Shown: positions 32,334 through 40,968 of the stretch, in pieces
Numbering within the stretch: position 1 is the first letter of the stretch
Layout of the letters: each line of letters begins with the position of its first letter
Source of the DNA: a bacterium
GTDB lineage: Bacteria > Bacteroidota > Bacteroidia > Flavobacteriales_D > Crocinitomicaceae
Direction: 5' to 3'
Assembly: GCA_024742305.1 (NCBI GenBank)
Contig: JANSYQ010000031.1
Coordinates: forward strand, 1-41,823
Length of the DNA stretch: 41,823 nt
The notes under the pieces: model-generated
What the model was told of the DNA's origin: nothing
What the model saw: the letters and a program-made list of their open reading frames with translations, nothing else
The model's database searches: none
Translations under genes and position numbers: made by a program

Positions 32334-35186
32334 ATGAAGGCAATTCTTGTAGTTCTTGCTTCGTTTCTTACGGTGGCAACTTATGCCCAAACGGGAACGT
32401 TGAGTGGAACGATAACAGACAATGTATCGAAACAACCTGTTGTTGGAGCGAAAATCGTTTTCTCCTCTCAGTTTCGGGCAATTACGGATTACGATGGGAA
32501 ATACACCATCGCAGATATGCCCTACGGAACGTACTCTGGAACGGTAACAATGCTGGGGTTTGACACGCTAACCATTTCGGTAGACATCGATCAAGCGCAG
32601 GTTTCAAATGATATCTTATTGGGAGGAAGTCAAGAGCTAGAAGAAGTTCGAGTGATCGGAAACATTGCGGAAGATCGCAAAACCCCTGTTGCGAAAACAA
32701 CATTGGATCAAAAAGAAATCCGTGAGGAATTGGCATCGCAGGATTTGCCCATGATTTTGAACTCAACTCCTGGTGTTCACGCTACAGAGCAGGGTGGAGG
32801 TGACGGAGATGCTCGTATTACTATCCGTGGATTCAACCAACGAAATGTTGGGGTAATGATTGACGGAGTTCCGGTGAACGACATGGAGAACGGCTGGGTG
32901 TATTGGTCGAACTGGTTCGGATTGGACAATATTACTTCTCAAATTCAGGTGCAACGAGGACTGGGTGCCACCAAACTAGCCATGCCTTCTGTTGGAGGAA
33001 CGATGAACATCCTCACGCAAAACACAGGAGGAAAACGAGAAATTACAGCACGTCAAGAATACGGTACAGGTAACTTCTTTCGTACTTCGGTTTCCTACAA
33101 GTCAGGAACATTGAAGAATGGATGGGGGGTACTTTTCTCGGGATCGTACAAACAAGGTGATGGCTGGGTAGATGCCCTCAACACGCAAGGAGGTTTTTAC
33201 TACCTCAAAGTGCAAAAGAAATTAGACAAGCACGTAATCTCTTTAAGTGGATTCGGTGCTCCGCAGCAACACGGACAGCGTTCTTTTGAACAAGGTATTT
33301 CTTATTGGGATGCTGAATACGGTCGAGCAATGTTCGAAGGAAGTGATGAACTGTACAACATCATCACGCGCTACCGCAATGATGGAGATTACAACGCCTA
33401 TGTTCAAGGATTGCAATCGCAAGGACTGGATGAGAATTCAGTACAACAATACATGACCAATTATGTAGATACGACAGGAGCAGAAGATCGTGGAATTCGA
33501 TTCAACGAGCACTGGGGATATCGCACCGTGGATGGACAGCGTACCATTTTGAACGAGCGTCGTAACTTCTACCACAAACCGCAAATCACCTTGAAAGACT
33601 TTTGGAAAGTGAACGAGAAATTGTCGATTTCCAATATGGTGTACACTTCTATCGGACGCGGTGGGGGACAACGTTACTTCAACTCAAGCTCTTCTATCAT
33701 TACCGATGAAAACGGACAGGTTGATTGGGATCAAATTGTTCAAAACAACCAGTTTACAACCTTTGGTGGACAAACATTTCCAACAATCGACGCGTTTTAT
33801 GATCCTGAGATGTTGAAATCATCTCAAATTCTTTCAGCGTCAATTAACAATCACTTTTGGTTGGGAGGTTTATCTCAGTTTGATTACGAATATTCTCCAC
33901 ATTTGACATTTGCTGGAGGTTTGGATTACCGCTATTACAAAGGAGAACACTATAATGAAGTGTTGGACTTGTTGGGAGGAGATTACTTCGTAAACGGTCA
34001 GGATCAGAATGCTGAATCGGATATGAAAACAGTAGGAGACAAAATTGGTCGTCAGCCTTGGCACAACCACCGTGACGGTTTGGTTCAGTGGGCCGGAGCT
34101 TTCGGGCAGATGGAGTACTCAAAAGGAGCATGGACAGCCTTCGTAAACGCTTCTGTTGTGGCGAATTTCTACAAAGGAATTGATTACTTCCGCGGAAAGC
34201 AGCTTGTATTGGAAGATACGACTCTAGAAATTGGATATGACGATGTGATCACGTACAACGGAGAAACGTACGATCGTAACTCTCCCGGTCTTCGCGATCA
34301 CCAAACGGACTGGGTAAACAAGAACGGATTTACCTTCAAGACGGGAGCCAACTACAACGTTACTGAGAAGCAAAACGTGTTCGTGAATGTTGGGTACCTA
34401 TCAAGAACTCCGATGTTCAACAACGTTATCGACAATCAAAACAACCGTGTTTTTGATACCCTAGTAAACGAAAATATTTTGGCGTTCGAATTCGGCTATG
34501 GATTCCGATCTAAGAAGTTGAGCGTGAATGTGAACGGGTATTTCACCAATTGGACGAACCGCCCATTGCCATTTGGATTGAGCGTTCAAGATCCATTGGA
34601 TCCATTGGAGGTAATTATTGTAAACATTCCAGGAATGGATGCACGCCACATGGGAATCGAAATAGATGGAGCATATCGAATCAACAAGAAATTGACGCTG
34701 GAAGGTATGGCGAGTATTGGTGATTGGATCTGGAATTCCGCAGAGGAAATTGTGGTGTATGGAGATACTATCACGTTTGATGCGCGTGGCGTTCACGTAG
34801 GAGATGCGGCACAATCGACGTATGCAGCTTCCATTCGCTGGGCACCCATCAAAGGAGGATACTTGAAATTGAAATACACATATTTTGATCGCTACTATAC
34901 AGATTTCGATCCAATTTCCCTTACGGGAGCAACAGCCGGTCGTGATTCTTGGCAAATGCCTGATTACGGATTGATGAGCTTGCACGCTGGGTACCGTTGG
35001 GCGATGGAAAAAACAACATTGAACTTCCGTGCGAATGTGATCAACCTACTAAATACGAAATACATTCTTGACGGAACAAACAACAGAAATTTCGATGAAC
35101 CTGAAAGCAACTTCAACGCGCAGTCTGCTTCGGTATTCTTCGGACAAGGAATTCGATTCAATGTATCCGTTGGATTTGAATTCTAA
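32334..35186 (+). CDS. TonB-dependent outer-membrane receptor with carboxypeptidase-regulatory-like N-domain
   Basis: This 950-residue importer has a signal peptide (ending ATYAQ), a CarboxypepD_reg-like beta-sandwich (about 20-100, GTLSGTITDNVSKQPVVGAKI...), a plug (about 110-240, including ITIRGFNQRNVGVMIDGVPVND) and a large barrel ending in aromatic Phe (SVGFEF). It lacks a SusD partner, so it is not a standard SusC pair. It moves ligand across the outer membrane using TonB energy. The ligand is unknown, but the next three genes encode a secreted nuclease and the two halves of a 5'-nucleotidase, which points to nucleic-acid fragments or nucleotides. It has no visible promoter of its own in the 51-bp gap before it. 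Confidence 0.93.
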   Translation: MKAILVVLASFLTVATYAQTGTLSGTITDNVSKQPVVGAKIVFSSQFRAITDYDGKYTIADMPYGTYSGTVTMLGFDTLTISVDIDQAQVSNDILLGGSQELEEVRVIGNIAEDRKTPVAKTTLDQKEIREELASQDLPMILNSTPGVHATEQGGGDGDARITIRGFNQRNVGVMIDGVPVNDMENGWVYWSNWFGLDNITSQIQVQRGLGATKLAMPSVGGTMNILTQNTGGKREITARQEYGTGNFFRTSVSYKSGTLKNGWGVLFSGSYKQGDGWVDALNTQGGFYYLKVQKKLDKHVISLSGFGAPQQHGQRSFEQGISYWDAEYGRAMFEGSDELYNIITRYRNDGDYNAYVQGLQSQGLDENSVQQYMTNYVDTTGAEDRGIRFNEHWGYRTVDGQRTILNERRNFYHKPQITLKDFWKVNEKLSISNMVYTSIGRGGGQRYFNSSSSIITDENGQVDWDQIVQNNQFTTFGGQTFPTIDAFYDPEMLKSSQILSASINNHFWLGGLSQFDYEYSPHLTFAGGLDYRYYKGEHYNEVLDLLGGDYFVNGQDQNAESDMKTVGDKIGRQPWHNHRDGLVQWAGAFGQMEYSKGAWTAFVNASVVANFYKGIDYFRGKQLVLEDTTLEIGYDDVITYNGETYDRNSPGLRDHQTDWVNKNGFTFKTGANYNVTEKQNVFVNVGYLSRTPMFNNVIDNQNNRVFDTLVNENILAFEFGYGFRSKKLSVNVNGYFTNWTNRPLPFGLSVQDPLDPLEVIIVNIPGMDARHMGIEIDGAYRINKKLTLEGMASIGDWIWNSAEEIVVYGDTITFDARGVHVGDAAQSTYAASIRWAPIKGGYLKLKYTYFDRYYTDFDPISLTGATAGRDSWQMPDYGLMSLHAGYRWAMEKTTLNFRANVINLLNTKYILDGTNNRNFDEPESNFNAQSASVFFGQGIRFNVSVGFEF

Positions 35187-35206
35187 ATGAGCAATAAAAC
35201 AAACAC

Positions 35207-37483
35207 ATGAGTATGAGAAAAATAGGATTATTGATTGCCGTGCTTACCGGAAGCTTTTTTTCCTTTGCGCAGCAAAATATCGCCGATGCACGTACCTTCG
35301 GTATCGGATCCACAGTAACGATTACAGGAATCGCTACGAACGGAGGTGAATTAGGACCAATTCGTTACGTGCAAGATGCCACAGCAGGTTTGGCATGTTA
35401 CGGAGGACCTATCACAGGAGTAAGTGAAGGAGATTCTGTGACTGTAACAGGACCGTTAATTGAATTCTCCGGATTGTTGGAGATTTCCATCGTAGATAAT
35501 GTAGTTAACCACGGACAAGCAATTGTTCAGCCAACTCCATTACAAATTCCAATTACGTCTGCGGGCGAATCATTGGAGTCTCAGTTGGTACAAATCGAAA
35601 ACGTTACGTTCGTTCAATCGGGTAATTTTTCAGGAAACACGACGTACCAAATTACGGACGGTACCAATCAATTGGACGTTCGCGTTAATAGCGGAACCAA
35701 CCTAGTTGGAACGGCAATTCCAACGGGTCCAGTGACGATTACAGGTCCATTGGGTCAGTTTAATGCGAACTATCAAATTGTACCACGATCTACCAACGAT
35801 ATCGTTGCTTACGTGGCGCCGTTGTACGAAATCAACGTTTTGTTGGATGGTGCTACCGTACTTCATACGTCCGATTACTTTATCGGGAATACAGCATCTC
35901 TATCTGTTGAAATTGAAAATTCGGGAACGCAGGATTTGATCGTTTCAGGAGCGAGCTTTACAGGACCAGACGCAGCCGATTTTAGTTCAAATATTGGAAC
36001 ACCAACGATTGCTGGAGGTTCTTCTCAAACATTCACTATTAACTACGCGCCTTCCAACACAGGATCGCACTTTGCTACTTTGGAAATTGCTTCCAACGAT
36101 GCAGATGAGAATCCTTACATCATCAACTTTGAAGGTGTAGGAACAGACAACTTGGCTACTGAACCAACTGCCAATCCAACTGGGTTGACATTCCCGACGA
36201 TTGAAGCGTACACACTTAACGGAACGTACGCAGCTGGAACCGGGGCGAACAACTACCTAGTTCTTTGGAAAACTGGAAGTCCAATTACGGGCGTTCCACA
36301 AGATGGAAATACGTACTTGCGCGGTGACATTATCGGTGATGCCAAAGTAGCGTATGCTGGAGCGGGAACAACGTTTACACCGCGTGGTGTGATTGCCAAT
36401 CAAGATTACCATTTCGCGGTATATGCATTCAACGGTGCTGCTGGATTCGAAAACTATCTTACGACTTCACCAGCTACAGCTAACGTAACGAGTGGTGGTG
36501 AAAACATCGGAAATTACTACGGAAGCATTACCGCGGCCTCTCCAACATTGCATACTGACCTTCAGGCATTGATCAACCCACATACTGAGGTAACTTACTT
36601 CTTGTACAAGTTGACCATGATGGATCAGTTTGAAGTACGCGATACCACCGGAGGACAATCTTACGTAGAATGTGTGTACTCAGGTGAGCGCTACGTGTTC
36701 GATGATCCATTTGATTGGACAGCTACAGGATATAGCCGTGAGCATACTTTTGCACATTCATGGATGCCAACGTTCCCAGCAGATCAGCCGGAAGAGCCGG
36801 AGTATAACGATCAGCACAACTTGTACCCAGCAAACTTAGCTGAGGCGAACTCTCCACGAAGTAACTTGCCTTTGGGTGAGATTGATGGAACGGTAGTAGA
36901 TTCATACCTTGAAGGTGCTACAGGTTACAGTGGTTCTCAGTTGGTGTACGAGCCAAGAGACAGTCATAAAGGAAATGCAGCACGTGCGATTTTCTACATG
37001 GTTACATGTTACGGCTTCCCTTTAACGGGAGTAGCTAGTGCCGATGAGCAAGATCAAGACTTGTTGAAAACGTGGCACTTCAATGACTTACCAGACAACC
37101 GTGAGATTGCTCGTCATGAGTTCATTTATAATCAGCAAGGAAACCGTAATCCATACATTGACTCAACGGATTGGGCATGTTTCGTCAACTTTGATGATTT
37201 CTCTTACGACGCAACGAACTGTAACTTGAGCGTTGAAGATCAATTACAGAACAGTATGGTGGTTTACCCTGTGCCAGCGAACGAAAAAGTTTACGTTCAG
37301 GTAAACGGAACAAAGATTACGAGCTACGAAGTAATCGACATGCAAGGACGCGTGGTGACATCTAACAATGATGCGAACTTAGACGTTGTAATCTTCAACA
37401 CGAACGAATTCTCTACGGGAAGCTACATTGTGAAAGTGACGACACCACTTGGTGAAGCACAACGCAAAATGATTGTTGAGTGA
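35207..37483 (+). CDS. Secreted endonuclease I with OB-like and choice-of-anchor domains and T9SS sorting domain
   Basis: This 758-residue extracellular nuclease has a signal peptide (ending FSFAQ). Two OB-like modules (about 22-205; GSTVTITGIATNGG, DSVTVTGPL, PVTITGPLGQF) resemble those preceding YhcR/ExeM-type nucleases. An ASPM/choice-of-anchor D domain follows (about 210-320), then the endonuclease I (His-Me finger) domain, about 440-670. Catalytic features are REHTFAHSW (Arg511, Glu512, His513), DQHNLYPAN (Asn538) and PRDSHKGNAARAIFYM. The end is a T9SS type A domain (MVVYPVPANEKVYV... to KMIVE). It is expected to cut DNA or RNA outside the cell. It starts 21 bp after the receptor gene (ATG 35207, or 35213), and its stop overlaps the next start. 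Confidence 0.92.
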   Translation: MSMRKIGLLIAVLTGSFFSFAQQNIADARTFGIGSTVTITGIATNGGELGPIRYVQDATAGLACYGGPITGVSEGDSVTVTGPLIEFSGLLEISIVDNVVNHGQAIVQPTPLQIPITSAGESLESQLVQIENVTFVQSGNFSGNTTYQITDGTNQLDVRVNSGTNLVGTAIPTGPVTITGPLGQFNANYQIVPRSTNDIVAYVAPLYEINVLLDGATVLHTSDYFIGNTASLSVEIENSGTQDLIVSGASFTGPDAADFSSNIGTPTIAGGSSQTFTINYAPSNTGSHFATLEIASNDADENPYIINFEGVGTDNLATEPTANPTGLTFPTIEAYTLNGTYAAGTGANNYLVLWKTGSPITGVPQDGNTYLRGDIIGDAKVAYAGAGTTFTPRGVIANQDYHFAVYAFNGAAGFENYLTTSPATANVTSGGENIGNYYGSITAASPTLHTDLQALINPHTEVTYFLYKLTMMDQFEVRDTTGGQSYVECVYSGERYVFDDPFDWTATGYSREHTFAHSWMPTFPADQPEEPEYNDQHNLYPANLAEANSPRSNLPLGEIDGTVVDSYLEGATGYSGSQLVYEPRDSHKGNAARAIFYMVTCYGFPLTGVASADEQDQDLLKTWHFNDLPDNREIARHEFIYNQQGNRNPYIDSTDWACFVNFDDFSYDATNCNLSVEDQLQNSMVVYPVPANEKVYVQVNGTKITSYEVIDMQGRVVTSNNDANLDVVIFNTNEFSTGSYIVKVTTPLGEAQRKMIVE

Positions 37484-38199
37484 TTCGAAATGTTGTCATA
37501 ATACTATTACTCGGAGCAGGCTTATGGGCCTGCTCTGATGTTTATAAGCTCTCGGCTGAGAGTAAGTCGGTGGTGGTTGATGATGCCATAACTTCGAATG
37601 CTTCTATTGACTCAATGATCGCTCCGTATCAAGATTCTATGTCGGCGATTATGGACGAGGTGATTGCTTTTGCACCAGCGGACTTTACCAAAGGACGTCC
37701 CAATGCTGCATTGAACAATTGGGCGGCAGATGCAGTACTCGATTTACACGCCCGACGAAATCCAGTAAGGGGACAACCGCAAATGATTGTAATCTCCCTG
37801 TTAAACGTTGGGGGATTGAGAAACCCAATTAATCAAGGTGATGTAACCGTTGGCGACATATTCAAAGTAATGCCTTTTGACAACGAGGTGGTTTGGGTAG
37901 AAATGCCTTGGGAGACAATCCCTGAAATTACCAATTACTTAATACAAAAAGGGGGAGAACCGATTGCCGGTGCTCGCTTAGATCGCGATACTTTGTTGAT
38001 CGATGGCGTTACTGCTCCTGCAGAAAGCTTTTGGATCATCACTTCTGACTATCTTATGAATGGTGGAGATAAAATGGATTTCTTTGAGCAGCGAATTGAT
38101 CAAGAGTATCACGGAGGATTGTTGAGAGATGTATTTATGGAGGCAGCCAAAACGCAGGATACTTTAGTATTTGATAATGGAAATAGAATTCAATTGTGA
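37480..38199 (+). CDS. 5'-nucleotidase C-terminal domain as a stand-alone lipoprotein
   Basis: This 239-residue protein starts with GTG (37480), overlapping the nuclease stop as GTGA. It has a lipoprotein signal peptide with lipobox LWAC (Cys18). The mature part is the C-terminal, nucleotide-binding half of UshA/CD73-type 5'-nucleotidases: LNNWAADAVLD, VISLLNVGGLR (the N...R substrate-binding motif), KVMPFDNEVVWVEM, and ITSDYLMNGGDKMDFF. It has no metal centre of its own. The missing catalytic half is the next gene, which overlaps by 1-4 bp. The two are therefore translationally coupled and probably act as a complex in the periplasm or at the outer membrane. Confidence 0.93.
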   Translation: MIRNVVIILLLGAGLWACSDVYKLSAESKSVVVDDAITSNASIDSMIAPYQDSMSAIMDEVIAFAPADFTKGRPNAALNNWAADAVLDLHARRNPVRGQPQMIVISLLNVGGLRNPINQGDVTVGDIFKVMPFDNEVVWVEMPWETIPEITNYLIQKGGEPIAGARLDRDTLLIDGVTAPAESFWIITSDYLMNGGDKMDFFEQRIDQEYHGGLLRDVFMEAAKTQDTLVFDNGNRIQL

Positions 38200-39116
38200 T
38201 GAACAGAAGAGACTTTCTTAGAAACACAGCATTGATTTCCGGCGGAACGATGATCGCTCCGTCTTTATTTTCGCGAGAAGTATTCGGTTCGAAGACATCT
38301 AAAAAAGATAAGATTACCATTCTTCATACCAACGATACGCACTCGAATATTGAACCATTTCCTGAGAATCACGCAAGGTATCCCGGTCAGGGTGGAGTAT
38401 CGCGTCGCTTCGAAATGATTGAGCAAATCCGGAACGAGGAGGAAAACGTATTACTCCTAGATGCTGGAGATATTTTCCAGGGAACGCCTTACTTTAATAT
38501 GTTTGAAGGTGTTCTGGAGATGAAGTTGATGACACAACTGGGTTATGACGCTGCTACTATGGGGAATCATGACTTTGATGGAGGAATGGACGGCTTTAAA
38601 AGTGCGAAGGAGTATGCCGATTTTCCATTTCTCTGCTCGAATTATGACTTCGCGAATACAGAGTTAGATGGACTCACGGAACCTTACACAATTTTCGAGA
38701 AAGGACGCTACAAGGTGGGGGTTTTTGGAGTAGGAGTAGAGTTGGATGGACTAGTTCCTGACAACAAATACGGAGAAACGAAGTACATTGATCCGGTGGA
38801 AACAGCCACGGATTGTGCTTCGAAATTGAAGGAGGAGGGCTGCGACTTAATTATCTGCCTATCGCACTTGGGATATACTTACGACGATGAAACCCGAATG
38901 TCGGATATCAACCTAGCGCGAAAAACCAAGGATATTCATCTCATCATCGGGGGACATACGCATACTTTCCTTGAAAAGCCCGTTGAAGAAACGAACGCAG
39001 ACGGAAAAACTGTTTTGATCAATCAAGTGGGCTGGGCCGGAATCAATTTGGGGCGTATTGACTTTCACTTTGAAAAATCGACGTTTGAAAAAGATGAACT
39101 GATTTTGGTGCAGTAA
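38199..39116 (+). CDS. 5'-nucleotidase N-terminal catalytic domain (metallophosphoesterase), Tat-exported
   Basis: This 305-residue calcineurin-like phosphoesterase is the catalytic half of a UshA-type 5'-nucleotidase. Metal ligands are present: TNDTHSN (Asp46, His48), LLDAGD, GNHDFDGG and GGHTH. The N-terminus, NRRDFLRNTALISGG, is a twin-arginine signal, so the enzyme is probably exported folded with its metals. The start is ATG 38199, overlapping the previous stop by 1 bp (TGATG); an in-frame GTG at 38196 is also possible. It ends directly after the catalytic domain, with no substrate-binding domain, which the preceding gene supplies. The likely activity is release of phosphate from nucleotides. 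Confidence 0.94.
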   Translation: MNRRDFLRNTALISGGTMIAPSLFSREVFGSKTSKKDKITILHTNDTHSNIEPFPENHARYPGQGGVSRRFEMIEQIRNEEENVLLLDAGDIFQGTPYFNMFEGVLEMKLMTQLGYDAATMGNHDFDGGMDGFKSAKEYADFPFLCSNYDFANTELDGLTEPYTIFEKGRYKVGVFGVGVELDGLVPDNKYGETKYIDPVETATDCASKLKEEGCDLIICLSHLGYTYDDETRMSDINLARKTKDIHLIIGGHTHTFLEKPVEETNADGKTVLINQVGWAGINLGRIDFHFEKSTFEKDELILVQ

Positions 39117-39178
39117 TTTTATGCTTCGGAGATAAGTCTAGTAAAATACCGAGATATTGATGCAAAAAAGCAGAAGTA

Positions 39179-39200
39179 CACTGAGCTTGTCGGAATGGTC
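39179..39200. repeat. Solo copy of the GAGCTTGTCG-type repeat
   Basis: CACTGAGCTTGTCGGAATGGTC shares the GAGCTTGTCG core with the units at 3093-3184 and lies in the 186-bp gap before the outer-membrane barrel gene. Confidence 0.5.
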
Positions 39201-39302
39201 TAAGTATCTTTCCATCTTTACCCTAAAAATCAAACGTTAAATATTTTCTTTTTTCCAACCCTTTGAATTGGCAGGTCGTCTTGGAGGTAAACACTCAAAC
39301 AC

Positions 39303-40004
39303 ATGAAATTAATTGCTTATCTATCCGCTTTATTCATTACCACTTCTGTAGTTGCGCAGGAGGAAATTATCATTATTGATCGTTCAAAATCGCGAATTAA
39401 AACTGAACGAGACGTAAGAAAAACTGAGAACACTCAAGTCGTAAAGTTTGCTCCACTAAGTTTGTTCGACGGGGAGATTTTGTTCGGTTATGAGCGTCAG
39501 TTGACCACCAAGGGAAGTGTTGATTTGGAACTTGGACCGACTATATCAAAAATTGGTTTCGGTATTCCCGGACATGTCGGAGATCCTTTTCAGCCATCCG
39601 TAGGAGAGTCTACTGGTATGGGGTTCGTTACGGGTATAGCGTATCGCTACTATCCATTGGATGAAACCGAAGCTTTGAATCGCTTTTACGTGTCTCCTCA
39701 GTTTCGCTACAAGCTCTACACGCATTCGGTACAAGATTATTCAGGTTTTGTCCCGGGAACGCAACGTGGAAATGAAACGATGGCAAACTTCTTCTTTAAT
39801 TTCGGTTATCAATCTTGGCTTTCGGAAACGTTCTCCTTGGACTTTTACTTCGGATTGGGAATCGGAAATTACACAAGTACAAATTACTACGCTGAGAGTT
39901 TCTTCAACGGGACAGATTGGGAATATCAGTGGAGAGAAGACAGTCGATCTGGTGCACGCTACGTGTTAAATGCCGGAATCAAAGTAGGAATCGGATCCAA
40001 GTAA
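39303..40004 (+). CDS. Small outer-membrane beta-barrel protein
   Basis: This 233-residue protein has a signal peptide (ending SVVAQ, residue 19) and a short charged stretch. It then shows eight or so amphipathic strands (FDGEILFGYERQL, VTGIAYRYYPL, FYVSPQFRYKLY, FFFNFGYQSWL, FSLDFYFGLGIG, YVLNAGIKVGIG) typical of an OmpA/OmpW-sized barrel. DUF3575-like proteins look similar. No enzyme motif is present. It lies 186 bp after the 5'-nucleotidase gene on the same strand, with a repeat between, so its membership of the cluster is uncertain. Its stop is 1 bp from that of the convergent glycosyltransferase gene, with no terminator between. Confidence 0.82.
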   Translation: MKLIAYLSALFITTSVVAQEEIIIIDRSKSRIKTERDVRKTENTQVVKFAPLSLFDGEILFGYERQLTTKGSVDLELGPTISKIGFGIPGHVGDPFQPSVGESTGMGFVTGIAYRYYPLDETEALNRFYVSPQFRYKLYTHSVQDYSGFVPGTQRGNETMANFFFNFGYQSWLSETFSLDFYFGLGIGNYTSTNYYAESFFNGTDWEYQWREDSRSGARYVLNAGIKVGIGSK

Positions 40005-40005
40005 A

Positions 40006-40968
40006 TCAAACGTACCAAACGGTTTTACCGAACGTATATCCTAAGCGCGTCACGAGTTTTTCGAGGCGCGTTTTTTCTTTTGGGTAAACGGCTAAAAGCA
40101 AGAGATCGCAATCGCAGGTTTTTGGGTCCAAAATGACGTGTCCCTGAACAGGTGCATTGAATCGCTCGAATTCGTGATCGTACCAGCGAATATCGAAGTC
40201 ATTCTGCAAGTGCTGAACCACCATTTTACCTTTTGGTCCTGCTCCAAAAACACCCAAAGTTTTTCCATTTTCGTTGCGTTGGAACCAGTCCAGTTTCAGT
40301 TGAAAAAAGGAAGGTTGATCGTATACCTCAGAATTACGGGAGGTACGACCAGGATGCTCCCGCCAATGGTGCGTTACCTGATTCACAGGGATAATTTGGT
40401 AGCCATACTTTTTCCAGAGGAATGTCATGTCATAATCTTCCGGATATTGCAATTGCTCAAAGATTAGATCTTCACGTAAAAACTTTGTGGGCACGAGCCA
40501 GTTTGGCGACGCAATAACGCATTCGCGATAGATGTGGTCGTAATGATCGTTCTGTTCTATGCGTTCGTTTAGCCAATTTTCGTATTTCCGATAACCTTCT
40601 GAAACCTCACTTTCAGAGAAGTATTGAACTTTTCCTGTAACTACGCATCGTTCTTGCTTGGCATGCTTCAAAAGAACCTCTAATTTGTCTTCAGGCATCC
40701 GGTCGTCTGCGTCCATACGTGTGATATAGTCTCCCGTTGCTTGATTGAGTGCCGTTTGCAATGCTGGAATAATTCCTTCACCTGCATTCTTTTTTACTCG
40801 AATCCGCGGATCGTTAAAGCCCTGAATCAATGTTGTTGTTTCATCCGATGAATAATCGTCAACTGCAATCAGTTCCCAATTTTCATGGTGCTGATTTTGA
40901 ATGGATCGAATCGTTTCTTCCATCCAAGGGGCGGCATTTCGATAGGGAAGTAGGATAGAGATTTTCAT
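40006..40968 (-). CDS. Family 2 glycosyltransferase with C-terminal Rossmann-like domain
   Basis: The first 220 residues or so form a GT-A glycosyltransferase: SILLPYRNAAPWMEETIRSI, the nucleotide-binding VDDYSSD, the metal-binding DADD (in RMDADDRMPEDKL) and a catalytic-base region YPEDYD. The last 85 residues are unusual: KTLGVFGAGPKGKMVV has the GxGxxG shape of a dinucleotide fold, followed by CDLLLLAVYP, so a small Rossmann-like module is attached. Donor and acceptor are unknown. There is no membrane segment. The start overlaps the stop of the upstream esterase by 4 bp (ATGA-type), indicating coupling. Confidence 0.9.
   Translation of the reverse strand: MKISILLPYRNAAPWMEETIRSIQNQHHENWELIAVDDYSSDETTTLIQGFNDPRIRVKKNAGEGIIPALQTALNQATGDYITRMDADDRMPEDKLEVLLKHAKQERCVVTGKVQYFSESEVSEGYRKYENWLNERIEQNDHYDHIYRECVIASPNWLVPTKFLREDLIFEQLQYPEDYDMTFLWKKYGYQIIPVNQVTHHWREHPGRTSRNSEVYDQPSFFQLKLDWFQRNENGKTLGVFGAGPKGKMVVQHLQNDFDIRWYDHEFERFNAPVQGHVILDPKTCDCDLLLLAVYPKEKTRLEKLVTRLGYTFGKTVWYV

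Noticed and set aside
37480-39116. 5'-nucleotidase broken by a frameshift
   Set aside because: The domain order is reversed relative to the one-chain enzyme, and each half has its own complete export signal.
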